A stretch of 20,068 nucleotides of DNA. Source: a virus. Positions 12,213 through 20,068 of this stretch are shown here, one piece after another. The first letter of the stretch is position 1, and every line of letters begins with the position of its first letter. The notes beneath the pieces are model-generated. The model saw nothing but the letters and a program-made list of their open reading frames with translations, had not been told where the DNA came from and did not search any database. The translations under genes and the position numbers were made by a program. The stretch lies in the IMG/VR virus record IMGVR_UViG_3300037042_003003, positions 1 through 20,068 of that record, one strand, 5' to 3'.

Positions 12213-12770
12213 TTGGACACAAATAAATTTGACATTATAGATGACTGTTATTGGGATATTGAGACTGGCGAATATGCCGGTCCCGTTGACGGTTGGATTG
12301 GCGAGGTACTTGAAACAGAAGATCAAATACTACTTGCAATGCAACGATTACTAAAATACGAAACAGAACTAAAAGCAGAACAACTTGCTATGCAATCTGT
12401 CGTTGATCGGTGTAAGTCTATGGTTAAAGATCGAGAACGTAAAGTTCAATGGTTTCAAAACAAATATGGAGAACAAGTTGCAGCATTTGCAAGATTACGA
12501 TTATACGGTAAAACTAAAACATGGAGGTGTCCATGGGGTCAAGTTTGCTTCCGTAAACCATCACCTACATTTATGATTAATCAAGATGAAAAAGCATTAG
12601 ACTTAGTGCCTAAAGAAGCTGTCAAAATTGAAATGTCAATTCTGAAAAGCAAAATACCTAAAGAAATACAACTCACATTAATTGAGGAATATCCTGACGT
12701 GTTTTGTATGTCAAATCCAGATGAAACATTTACAGTAAAATCATTGACAGCAACAGACACAGAGCAGTAA
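12213..12770 (+). CDS. Gam/Gp157-like protein, 185 aa, TTG start
   Basis: Starts with TTG 12213, six bases after GAGGAAG, one base after the previous stop. A long N-terminal helix likely to form a coiled coil (about 35-95: EDQILLAMQRLLKYETELKA and following) leads to a beta-hairpin (TWRCPWGQVCFRKPSP) and a C-terminal part ending in strands. This layout, with a pseudo-repeat of 'G-x-V-x-x-R-K' type, matches the host-nuclease inhibitor Gam and siphovirus Gp157 proteins, which bind DNA ends and shield phage DNA from host exonucleases. It pairs with the annealing-protein candidate upstream. A promoter-like sequence overlaps its last 27 bases. Confidence 0.65.
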   Translation: MDTNKFDIIDDCYWDIETGEYAGPVDGWIGEVLETEDQILLAMQRLLKYETELKAEQLAMQSVVDRCKSMVKDRERKVQWFQNKYGEQVAAFARLRLYGKTKTWRCPWGQVCFRKPSPTFMINQDEKALDLVPKEAVKIEMSILKSKIPKEIQLTLIEEYPDVFCMSNPDETFTVKSLTATDTEQ

Positions 12771-12773
12771 TAT
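12744..12773 (+). promoter_or_regulatory. sigma70-type promoter candidate
   Basis: A perfect TTGACA (12744-12749) and TAATAT (12768-12773, four of six consensus bases) are separated by 18 bases. The predicted start is near 12780, exactly where a hairpin begins. It would drive the leader RNA at 12780-12853 and, by readthrough, the replication genes. Confidence 0.5.
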
Positions 12774-12779
12774 TGAATG

Positions 12780-12853
12780 CTTCGTAAATATATTCAAACG
12801 AAGTGATCTACCAACAACAAACAGGCCACGGTGTTAAAATCCGTGGTCTTTTT
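12780..12853 (+). ncRNA. candidate structured leader or small RNA, about 74 nt
   Basis: A 5' hairpin (CTTCGT 12780-12785 with ACGAAG 12798-12803) is followed by an unstructured CA-rich linker (CTACCAACAACAAACA) and then the terminator hairpin with its T-run. This is the layout of a small regulatory RNA or an attenuated leader. No reading frame of note lies in this 103-base gap. Confidence 0.45.
12824..12853 (+). terminator. rho-independent terminator before the replication genes
   Basis: An 8-bp stem with one G-T pair (GGCCACGG 12824-12831, CCGTGGTC 12841-12848) is followed by TTTTT (12849-12853). The next start codon is only 20 bases away, too close for a promoter between them, so transcripts reaching the replication genes must pass through it. 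Confidence 0.8.
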
Positions 12854-12873
12854 GTATCACTAAAGGAAAAACA

Positions 12874-13488
12874 ATGAGTAACGAATTAGTTTATATAGGT
12901 AGCATCCCAGATGCAGTTAACGTGACCGATGTTGGTTTAGAATTCCATAAAGATATTGAATACGATCAATGGCTTACATTAATGGCTACATTGCAACAAT
13001 TATCTACAGCTTTTCAATTTGCAATTGGCGATGCTCTTAACTATGGACAAAAACGATTTGGAGAAAAATATGCGCAAGCAATGGATGCAACTGGTTGTGC
13101 TTATCAAAGCCTTGCTAACTGGAGCTGGGTGGCTTCTAGTGTGCCTATCAATAACCGCATTGCTGGGCTTAGTTGGACTCATCACAGGCTTGTGGCACGT
13201 ATTGGAACAGAACAACAAAAACAAATTTTAGAATCCGCCAAGGTTAGAGGAGTCTCAGTTACTGAATTTGAAAAAGAATTAAAAGGAGAGTCAGAAGAAG
13301 AAATAAAACAAATCAAACAGATTAACATTCCAGATGGATGGACTGTTGATGATATAAATAAAGCATTAGAAATAATCAGCTCTACACCTTTGCCACTTGC
13401 TGACGTGTACCAAGCTGGACTAACAAAACTATCAGAAGAAGACAATAAGGTGCAAAGATACTGCTCCGAATGTCCATACAATAACTAG
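12874..13488 (+). CDS. conserved phage protein, 204 aa, first gene of the replication cassette
   Basis: AAAGGA lies about 10 bases before ATG 12874. The segment FQFAIGDALNYGQKRFGEKY, then AQAMDATGCAYQSLANWSWV and LSWTHHRLVARI, recalls a protein type seen in several phages and actinobacterial elements. There it accompanies replication genes and may carry a helix-turn-helix. Its role is unknown to me. The C-terminal half has an acidic helix and a CSECPY pair at the end. Directly precedes the initiator gene by 8 bases. Confidence 0.75.
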   Translation: MSNELVYIGSIPDAVNVTDVGLEFHKDIEYDQWLTLMATLQQLSTAFQFAIGDALNYGQKRFGEKYAQAMDATGCAYQSLANWSWVASSVPINNRIAGLSWTHHRLVARIGTEQQKQILESAKVRGVSVTEFEKELKGESEEEIKQIKQINIPDGWTVDDINKALEIISSTPLPLADVYQAGLTKLSEEDNKVQRYCSECPYNN

Positions 13489-13496
13489 AGGTAAAC

Positions 13497-14234
13497 ATGA
13501 TTACAGTATTTAATGGCAAGTCGTTTGGCTTGTCAGGTGAACGTTCGTCTGGCTTTGTTCAGATAGATCGTTTACTGGTAGACCACATAACGTCATTTAC
13601 TCCATCAGGGTTTGTTGTGTTCATGGCTTTAGTCATGCACGTAGACAACGATGGTTACTGCTGGCCTAGCATTAAAAGGCTTATCGAATGCACAGGATTG
13701 TCTGAGACTACGGTCAAGACTGCACTTCATTACTTAACGAGCATGAAGATAAACGATAAGAGATTACTTGAAGTCAATGGAAGAACTTCTCCTAGTGGGA
13801 GAACAACAAGCAATGGTTACAAGTTATTCCCTGATTCGGTTGATCACAACGCTGATGTAAAAGTTACATCAGTCAAGCAAGTCAAGGCAGAAGCAATAAA
13901 AGAAGATGATGTAGCATTTCCACTTTACAAAGCATTTAAGCAAGCCAGATATGGATTTAATCCGGAAGCACCTATTACCGACAAGGAGTGGAAGGATGTC
14001 CGCTTAACTATCTGGCAGATGCACAAGGCTGGAGTTAGACCAGAGCAAGTACAGGAACGAGTCAAGGTACTTCTTGGAAAGTGGTATCGAAACCAAGAGA
14101 TGATTACAGTGCGTTCACTATGGAAACATTGGGAGACACACGCTAATTCAAAAGTGATTATTGCAACGGCTGAATTAAAATTAAATGGATCATCAGTAAA
14201 TATAAAGGATTGGTTTAATGACAACAACGGATAA
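13497..14234 (+). CDS. replication initiator-like protein with winged helix, 245 aa
   Basis: Residues 37-85 form a helix-turn-helix of the HTH_36 type: PSGFVVFMALVMHVDNDGYC, then WPSIKRLIECTGLSETTVKT, then a third helix ALHYLTSM. This is typical of phage replication initiators that bind the origin. A hydrophilic linker (about 105-145) joins it to a basic helical C-terminal domain (WKDVRLTIWQMHKAGVRPEQ), which in this type often contacts the helicase or loader. GAGG before ATG 13497 gives the start. The loader-like and DnaB genes follow in overlap. A 9-bp inverted repeat sits in the linker coding region (13852-13872). Confidence 0.78.
   Translation: MITVFNGKSFGLSGERSSGFVQIDRLLVDHITSFTPSGFVVFMALVMHVDNDGYCWPSIKRLIECTGLSETTVKTALHYLTSMKINDKRLLEVNGRTSPSGRTTSNGYKLFPDSVDHNADVKVTSVKQVKAEAIKEDDVAFPLYKAFKQARYGFNPEAPITDKEWKDVRLTIWQMHKAGVRPEQVQERVKVLLGKWYRNQEMITVRSLWKHWETHANSKVIIATAELKLNGSSVNIKDWFNDNNG
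13852..13872 (+). repeat. perfect 9-bp inverted repeat in the initiator gene
   Basis: CTGATGTAA (13852-13860) and TTACATCAG (13864-13872) are separated by AAG. It lies in the region coding the linker between the two initiator domains, followed by repeated GTCAAG. Lambdoid phages carry their origin at the same relative place in gene O, so this is a candidate origin element. It may equally be one of the many hairpins in this genome. Confidence 0.5.
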
Positions 14235-14652
14235 GTTATTGGCTGTGCTATCACAACTGCCAAGTAGTATTCAGTGGAGCGATACAAGCCATACGGTGTA
14301 CAGAGTAGCGATTGAAGGGATTAGTGATGAGGATATAAAGGAAGGCGCCAAACGTATTCTTACACGTGCCAAATTTCGTCCGACTCCATCGGAAGTACTG
14401 ATTAGTATTTCAACCGCAAAGTATGGTGATTATTTACCACACGTTGTTATTAATGATATTGCTGAAGCAATCCGACTTGGTACTCCGTTTTATAAGTTGC
14501 ACCCAACACTTCAGCATGTTGTAGCCAAGACTGGTGGATTAAAGGCATGGAGAGTTGAGCCTCCTATTAAAGGCCAGCAGTTACAAGAAGTACTCAATGA
14601 TGTCTTATTGACAATGATACAGGAACACATAAATGAGCAACGTGCAGACTAA
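14218..14652 (+). CDS. helicase loader-like protein, 144 aa
   Basis: The N-terminal part has the small helical layout of phage helicase loader or inhibitor proteins of the G39P kind: a helix TTTDKLLAVLSQLPSSI, a second SDEDIKEGAKRILTRA, then KFRPTPSEVLISIS. Position between a winged-helix initiator and DnaB, overlapping both by 17-20 bases, is where such loaders are found. The similarity is short, so the call leans on context. AAAGGA precedes ATG 14218. Confidence 0.6.
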   Translation: MTTTDKLLAVLSQLPSSIQWSDTSHTVYRVAIEGISDEDIKEGAKRILTRAKFRPTPSEVLISISTAKYGDYLPHVVINDIAEAIRLGTPFYKLHPTLQHVVAKTGGLKAWRVEPPIKGQQLQEVLNDVLLTMIQEHINEQRAD

Positions 14653-16012
14653 AAGCCTAGGCTTTAATATAGCAATTCCATCGGACGTTATGAGTGAGCA
14701 ATCACTTATAGCGTCTGTTTTACTAGGCGGTAATACTTTATTTAAAAATCTTACGAACATAGACAAAACAATGTTCTACAGAGTGGCTCACATCCTTATA
14801 TGGGATGCATACACCGCTATTGATGCATCTGGTCAAGACATAGATATTGTGACCGTAAATGAGGAACTGACAAAACGTAACGCACTTGAGGCATGCGGAG
14901 GACTTGGATACATTATGCAGTGTGCCGAGTTACTTCCTACAACATCTAATTATGAGAGTTACTCTAAGTTAGTTGTTGATTATCATAGACGCAGAGAAAT
15001 TATTTTTGCATCTGAATACGCAAGTAAACGTGCATCCCTTGGCGAAGAGACTATTGACACGATCATTACAGACTTAAATAAATCTGTATCAGATACGTAT
15101 ACCGGAAACACAACAGAAGATTTATCTAAATTAATTTCTATTGTGTCAGACAAGGCTATTAGCCGAGAAGAAGATGAGACTACGTTTAGTATTGGTAGTG
15201 GATTTAGTGAAGTAGATATTGTTACAGGAGGATGGAGAGATGGAGAACTGATTATAATTGGAGGAAGGCCATCTATGGGCAAGTCTAGTCTTGGTTTGCA
15301 ATATGCATGGAATGCAGCAAAGTCAATGACAGGTTACGATAAAAAGACTGGCGTGTTAATTATTTCTGCAGAAATGTCAAAAGACATGGTTACTGCACGT
15401 ATGTTGTCAATCTACAGTGAAGTGGATAGTCAGGTTATTCAAACCAAAAAACTGAATAACTATCAAAAAGATAAGTTACAAAGTGTAGCTAAGGAGGCTA
15501 AGTCACTTCATGTTCGCATTATTGCCGATAAAACTGTCACCCTTGGAGGAATCCGAGATGCAATTAGAGATACACAAAACTCATTTAATGTTGGCTTGGT
15601 GGTTGTTGATTACTTACAGATGATTGCGATGCCTACATCTTACAAGTCAGAGAATAGAACTCGTGACATAGGCGTTATTAGCCGAGGGCTGAAAGATATT
15701 GCCCGTGAGTACAAATGCCCTGTTGTTGCATTATCAAGCCTGTCTAGGGCTGTAGAGCAACGACAAGACAAGAGGCCAATGATGTCAGACCTTAGAGAGT
15801 CAGGAGACATTGAATCTGATGCAGATGTTATTCAGTTTATATATCGAGCTGGATATTATGAGCGGACTCAAGATGGTGAACAAAGTGATGAAGATAAAGC
15901 GGAGATCATAACAGCAAAGAATAGGAACGGGAGAACTGGTATCAGTTTACTCACATTCCAAACCAAATTTGCTAGGTTTAGTGAGTTTAATCTAAGTGCT
16001 TTTGACCTTTAG
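14633..16012 (+). CDS. dnaB: DnaB-type replicative DNA helicase, 459 aa
   Basis: A full-length DnaB family ATPase. An N-terminal helical domain (about 18-115, with SEQSLIASVL and GGLGYI) precedes the RecA-like motor. The motor has Walker A GRPSMGKS (211-218), the catalytic Glu in SAEMS (245-249), Walker B VVVDYLQM (323-330), the LSSLSRAVEQR motif and an ESDADVIQF region, followed by NRNGRTG, which carries the likely arginine finger. It unwinds the phage replication fork 5' to 3' as a hexamer and normally recruits primase. No separate primase is visible in this window. AGGA before ATG 14633 sets the start. Its 3' end overlaps the convergent endolysin gene by 21 bases. Confidence 0.97.
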   Translation: MSNVQTKSLGFNIAIPSDVMSEQSLIASVLLGGNTLFKNLTNIDKTMFYRVAHILIWDAYTAIDASGQDIDIVTVNEELTKRNALEACGGLGYIMQCAELLPTTSNYESYSKLVVDYHRRREIIFASEYASKRASLGEETIDTIITDLNKSVSDTYTGNTTEDLSKLISIVSDKAISREEDETTFSIGSGFSEVDIVTGGWRDGELIIIGGRPSMGKSSLGLQYAWNAAKSMTGYDKKTGVLIISAEMSKDMVTARMLSIYSEVDSQVIQTKKLNNYQKDKLQSVAKEAKSLHVRIIADKTVTLGGIRDAIRDTQNSFNVGLVVVDYLQMIAMPTSYKSENRTRDIGVISRGLKDIAREYKCPVVALSSLSRAVEQRQDKRPMMSDLRESGDIESDADVIQFIYRAGYYERTQDGEQSDEDKAEIITAKNRNGRTGISLLTFQTKFARFSEFNLSAFDL

Positions 16013-16768
16013 GTAAACCTTCTTCTGATCACTATTGGGAATGCAATCAAGGTTAAAACAGCGAGCAATATCTCGTACAGCTGCATACGACTTACCATCG
16101 CGTAGAATGCATTGAAGGGCCAGTGGCTTGCCGTCGTAAACTGGCCCGTCTTCCCAAGATAATGTAGCATCAGACCCAGTAACAAGCCTGACAAAATTCC
16201 TAACAGGTGCATACGTTTTTCCGTTTTGTAATAATGCAAAAATATATTTATCTCCAAATACAATTTTCCAATTTTCGCCGGTCAACATTAATCCCCAAGG
16301 ATTAATAAAAAAAACGTTGTTTTTATTGCGATTGGCAAAAACATTTTCTCTTTTAGCAACCATGTAACCATTTCTGCTGCCATCATTGTTACTATTGCCT
16401 TCAATTGACATCAACGTTCCTGTTTCAGAGCTTCCTGAAATAATGCCAATATGATAAGCATCGTTATCAGAAACTAAAATAACAAGATCGCCATGTTGGC
16501 CTTCGCTTGATAAGCATTTATGTTTTTTAGCATTAGCAAGCCACACGTCACAATCTGCGCTGAAACACAATGGCCAATTATAACCACTTTCTAACTCCCA
16601 CTCTATTGCAATAGCACTTACAAATGACGCACACCAAAAACTACCTAATGGCGCATGCACGTTTGTGTTCCATTTGTCAATTAATAAACTGCGATTGCTT
16701 CCAATTGGATCTTCAGTCACACCAATGTATTTACAAGCAATGTCTATAAATAAAAGTTTATTACTCAT
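15992..16768 (-). CDS. CHAP-domain endolysin with C-terminal stalk domain, 258 aa
   Basis: The N-terminal CHAP amidase/endopeptidase domain shows the catalytic Cys 46 in GSFWCASFV, a GDLVILV strand (93-99), His 106 in AYHIGIISG and the IEGNSNNDGSRNGY block (122-135). It would cut peptidoglycan peptides or amide links at the end of infection. Residues about 182-256 contain two copies of a YAxVR strand-helix unit (YAPVR 186-190, YAAVR 228-232), as in the copper-amine-oxidase N-terminal stalk domain, probably for wall binding. There is no signal peptide, so export would need a holin, which is not seen nearby. AAAGGAA precedes its ATG, which abuts the stop of the long upstream gene. Confidence 0.87.
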   Translation of the reverse strand: MSNKLLFIDIACKYIGVTEDPIGSNRSLLIDKWNTNVHAPLGSFWCASFVSAIAIEWELESGYNWPLCFSADCDVWLANAKKHKCLSSEGQHGDLVILVSDNDAYHIGIISGSSETGTLMSIEGNSNNDGSRNGYMVAKRENVFANRNKNNVFFINPWGLMLTGENWKIVFGDKYIFALLQNGKTYAPVRNFVRLVTGSDATLSWEDGPVYDGKPLALQCILRDGKSYAAVRDIARCFNLDCIPNSDQKKVYLKVKST

Positions 16769-19700
16769 TTAACGATTCCTTTGATTATTCATTTGTTCTT
16801 GTGTAGGATTTTTTAAAATAACAGTTTCTTTGCTTTTTCTCATTTCGTTCTGTTGTCGTTCAGATTGTTGTTTTGACACATCAATAACAGCTTGTGTTGG
16901 TACACCAGCCATTCGAGGAACTTGTGTTGACGACCAACCGTCTTCTCCAATATCACCACTGCCGGGTATGCCCTCATAAAGACTTTTTAATCCAAATTGA
17001 CTTACCATGTCAAATGCATTTGGATAATCATAACCATACTCTTTTACGTTTTGCACCATAGATCCGATTGTAAAGCCATCAGATTTCATTGCAGGAATAA
17101 CGTCTTGGTTAAGTGTATTATAATAACTATTTTCCATTCCAACGTACCGCATAGCTGTAGAAGTTGCATGATTATATTGTGCATCTTTTTGATAAAGCAT
17201 GTTTTCCAAATCAGTAAAAAGTTTTTGAACAGGCAACACTTCTTGATCTAAAGCAAATCTACTTGCTCCATTTGGATACATATGTGCAAGTCTAAGTAAA
17301 TCTAATGAATAAGGTCCAGCTGTGCGCAAAAGATCATTTTTATGTTGAAGAAAATATGTAAATCCCGGATGTTGTTGAAACAGTGCTGCTTTTGAAAATG
17401 TCCTACCAGTTTTGATAGCATTCCACACACCCATATACATAGGATTTATTCTTGTAAGAAGTTCTGAATTAAGCATTGTTTCGCCAATTGCTTTTACAGG
17501 ATGTACGCCGTTACTAATTAACTGCTGTGCTCTATAATACGGTGCGCCAATAAATCTATGCATACCCATTACAATTGGCGGAGCATGCAATTGCATGTTT
17601 CCAAAAGAAATAACTTTGCCAAATTTGGTTGGACTATTAAAATCAAAAAAGTCTTGACCTTCAAATTTAACATTTGCCTCATCCATTAATTCAGCCGTTC
17701 GATTTAATTCATACCATTCTGTAGGTTTTCCTTGTGCAGCAAGAAAAGCGCGTTCTTGAATATTAATTTGACCTGCTTGTAATAAATACCAAAGAAACAT
17801 TGTCTGACCAATCGATGCGCTTATCCTAGACAAATTGTAAATAGCCGGTGTTTTTGCAGTTGTTTTACCTGCAGATGTAAATTGACTAATTGCACGTAGG
17901 TAATTATGATATGCACCAAGATTAATAGTGTTGAATTCAGCGCCTTGATTAAACTTTCGATATACAGGACGGAATACATAGTTAATAGCATGTGCAGCAG
18001 CCAATTCAGCCATCATAGGCAAAAATGATGCAGCTTTAAGAGATTTGCCCCAATTTGGAGCAGTATATGCATTACCTGCAAGATATCCAATATCACGTGC
18101 AATAGGATGCGTGTTTGGATCTTCCCCTACTGGGCTGCCAGATAGTGTGTTTATAATGCGCGCAAAATTTTGTTTAACTTTGTCAGCTTCATAAATATCC
18201 GCATTTTTAAACCAAGCCTTTGAATCCAAATGATCAAAAGGCCTGCGGTCAACAACACGAGCAATTTCTAAAAATTGTTTAATGCGCAATAAATCAGTAG
18301 ATAAAAGTCCACCACGTTCTGTCATGCCAACAAAAGGAACAATACGTTGAGGAACAATACCTTGACCAATATTTTCAGCACCAGTCAATTGAATAGGTAC
18401 ATCTTTTAATTGTAATAATGGATTTAAAGCTTGTGCTGCCGAAGCTGCTGCATACCATTCACCATAAGAAGTAGCCAAACCATATTCATTTAAATCTTCA
18501 ATAGTGTATGATTCACGACGACCAGATTCACGATTATATTTACCTACAACAACAGCTTCAAAACTTTTTAAAAAAGGTACACCGATGTTTATTACGCTAT
18601 TTTTTTTCCCATATTTTCTAAAAATGCCGTCAATAATTTTGTGGTACATCATGTCGCCAAGTGCTACATCTTTTTGATGAGTAAATAATTTTTGATAGAT
18701 ATTTCCTGATCTATTAGTACCAGATGGCCACCAAAGATTAGGCATCATTCCAAGAATCCCGTAAAACTGCATTGCCATATCTTTTGGCCTAAATGCAGTC
18801 AACGCATAGTTTTGAATCATAGGGCGAGCAAAATCGCGACTTAATCGTTTGACTACTTCAAGCGATGACAAATTTAAAAACGCTGTACCTATAAGACGCC
18901 ATATTGGATAATCTTTAGGAATAGTATTTGCAGGCATTGTAGTTCCACTACCAACAGGAATGTCTGACAACGTAGCTATTTCAGTTGGACTAGAACTAAA
19001 CATTGCTCCAATAGTTTCTTTAAAACCACTGTCAGGTATTGTAATATGCACATTACGACCATCAATAGCAACGCCAATTTGATCATTATTACCATGTCGT
19101 TCAAAAATAATATTTTCTGGATCACCAGTGTGTGCCATCCGCTCTTGGATCATTTCGTATCTTTGTTGTTTCCATTGTTCAACAAACATTTCATCATTAG
19201 CTAATTCAGCAGGTAAGTCTGGCAATCCTCGTAATAAATCATTTTCATAATCTGAAAATGGTTTTGCACTTTCATCAACAATATCTCCAGATGAAAGCCA
19301 TGTTCCACTACGTTTGTTATTTACAATGGCGGATTGCAATACTTCATATGTGTCATCGCCAATATTAGCAATTGCTTTTTTAACAACATAGTTATCACGC
19401 ATTCCATCACGCCATTTAGTTGGTATAGAAGAAGATTGAAGTCTTTGCGCTCGTGCTACTAACATCTTTGCTATATACACCTCAGCAGGAACAATAGATG
19501 TTTTGCGGATACGTTCAATAGTTTTATAATTTTCCGGATTAGTAGTATCAAAATATCGCTGCATTGCTAAAAACATTAATTTAGAAGGACTTTGTTGCAT
19601 AACACGTTGATTATTAACGTAATTAATACCTTGTGGTCCATCTCCAGATGATTGATAAAACGATACATAAGGATTACTTAAACGATCTACCGAATAACCA

Positions 19701-20041
19701 ACGCCTGTTTCAGTAAATGCTTTTCTTCCAAGTTTATTTACTCTATATAAATATATTCCTTGTGGTTGTGACGGATCAGTAATGTCGTAATCACGCATTA
19801 CAACAATTCCTTTTTGGCTAATATGATACTGTTCTTGTTCCATTTTAGTCATGCTTTTAACAAGATTTGATTGTCCTAGTTCATCAACTTCAGACTTTGC
19901 CATTTTTGTAAAATTAACATCAGTATCTGAATTAAATAATGGAAATTGGCTGCTATAGATGTTTGATTTAAAAGGTCTATTGGCATTTAAATGATCAATT
20001 CCAATATTAAAAACTTCATTTCTTGTGAAGTCAACTTTCAT
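16769..20041 (-). CDS. very long late-type protein, at least 1090 aa, possible virion or ejected protein
   Basis: A single open frame of 1090 residues from ATG 20041, ending at the base before the endolysin start. No enzyme motif was seen. It has a mixed soluble sequence with an aromatic, proline- and asparagine-rich character, a helical middle (about 385-450, FLNLSSLEVVKRLSRDFARP), and a Gln/Asn/Lys-rich tail (KQQSERQQNEMRKSKETV). Size, minus-strand placement with the endolysin and lack of motifs suit an internal virion, injection or polyvalent-type protein; this is inference. The frame stays open to the window edge (20068), so the gene may be longer. Alternatively, ATG 20041 overlaps a TGA of another frame as ATGA, the usual coupling here, with a weak AGGA upstream. 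Confidence 0.75.
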   Translation of the reverse strand: MKVDFTRNEVFNIGIDHLNANRPFKSNIYSSQFPLFNSDTDVNFTKMAKSEVDELGQSNLVKSMTKMEQEQYHISQKGIVVMRDYDITDPSQPQGIYLYRVNKLGRKAFTETGVGYSVDRLSNPYVSFYQSSGDGPQGINYVNNQRVMQQSPSKLMFLAMQRYFDTTNPENYKTIERIRKTSIVPAEVYIAKMLVARAQRLQSSSIPTKWRDGMRDNYVVKKAIANIGDDTYEVLQSAIVNNKRSGTWLSSGDIVDESAKPFSDYENDLLRGLPDLPAELANDEMFVEQWKQQRYEMIQERMAHTGDPENIIFERHGNNDQIGVAIDGRNVHITIPDSGFKETIGAMFSSSPTEIATLSDIPVGSGTTMPANTIPKDYPIWRLIGTAFLNLSSLEVVKRLSRDFARPMIQNYALTAFRPKDMAMQFYGILGMMPNLWWPSGTNRSGNIYQKLFTHQKDVALGDMMYHKIIDGIFRKYGKKNSVINIGVPFLKSFEAVVVGKYNRESGRRESYTIEDLNEYGLATSYGEWYAAASAAQALNPLLQLKDVPIQLTGAENIGQGIVPQRIVPFVGMTERGGLLSTDLLRIKQFLEIARVVDRRPFDHLDSKAWFKNADIYEADKVKQNFARIINTLSGSPVGEDPNTHPIARDIGYLAGNAYTAPNWGKSLKAASFLPMMAELAAAHAINYVFRPVYRKFNQGAEFNTINLGAYHNYLRAISQFTSAGKTTAKTPAIYNLSRISASIGQTMFLWYLLQAGQINIQERAFLAAQGKPTEWYELNRTAELMDEANVKFEGQDFFDFNSPTKFGKVISFGNMQLHAPPIVMGMHRFIGAPYYRAQQLISNGVHPVKAIGETMLNSELLTRINPMYMGVWNAIKTGRTFSKAALFQQHPGFTYFLQHKNDLLRTAGPYSLDLLRLAHMYPNGASRFALDQEVLPVQKLFTDLENMLYQKDAQYNHATSTAMRYVGMENSYYNTLNQDVIPAMKSDGFTIGSMVQNVKEYGYDYPNAFDMVSQFGLKSLYEGIPGSGDIGEDGWSSTQVPRMAGVPTQAVIDVSKQQSERQQNEMRKSKETVILKNPTQEQMNNQRNR

Positions 20042-20068
20042 AATCCTGCCTGATTCGTCTGTAATTCT

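Noticed and set aside
16997-17251. Plus-strand 84-residue open frame inside the giant minus-strand gene
   Set aside because: No ribosome site, shadow of a long gene, low-complexity hydrophobic translation.

Overview
The window looks like about 20 kb of a tailed double-stranded DNA phage or closely related prophage. Some forty short, tightly packed genes run on the plus strand, many overlapping by ATGA or by 8-20 bases. They lead into a recombination module and a replication module. On the minus strand, two late-type genes face them: an endolysin and a very long protein of virion type. The host cannot be named. Shine-Dalgarno starts (AAGGAG, GGAGG) are common, and the endolysin combines a CHAP domain with a copper-amine-oxidase-type stalk domain, which fits a bacterium with exposed peptidoglycan such as a Firmicute. 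That is only a lean.

Layout. Bases 1-86 hold three adjacent hairpins, the last a strong rho-independent terminator. Bases 118-2414 are an early operon of eight small genes. It includes a Csx16-like protein, a CRISPR-ancillary (ring-nuclease-type) family and so a candidate anti-defence gene, and a small membrane protein. Bases 419-1073 are strikingly GC-rich (sampled lines about 60-65%) against roughly 25-40% over most of the window, and the first 1.4 kb is packed with back-to-back perfect hairpins inside coding sequence. A truncated tRNA-like sequence lies at 1522-1567. The operon ends at two 26-bp direct repeats, each able to form a hairpin (2423-2489).

Bases 2520-9502 hold about twenty small accessory genes, mostly unrecognised. 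Exceptions are a YubB/DUF1281-type protein, a 'GWTNYATW' phage protein and a cysteine-rich 300-residue phage protein. Four intercistronic gaps here carry the same 29-nt element (3646, 4541, 5085, 6377). It can fold as a compact H-type RNA pseudoknot, and one base pair of its second stem covaries (A-T in two copies, G-C in two). Each copy follows a stop codon by 6-11 bases and precedes a start codon that lacks a Shine-Dalgarno.

Bases 9552-12770 run through more hypotheticals to a VRR-NUC nuclease, a Rad52-like annealing-protein candidate and a Gam/Gp157-like protein. Then come a promoter-like sequence, a roughly 74-nt structured RNA candidate and a terminator, 20 bases ahead of the next gene. 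Bases 12874-16012 are the replication cassette: a conserved phage protein, a winged-helix initiator, a loader-like protein and DnaB helicase. The helicase and endolysin genes converge and overlap by 21 bases. The giant minus-strand ORF fills the rest and may continue past the right edge.

Most interesting: the covarying pseudoknot family, the Csx16-like gene in a GC-rich hairpin-dense early island, and the leader RNA with terminator that gates the replication genes.
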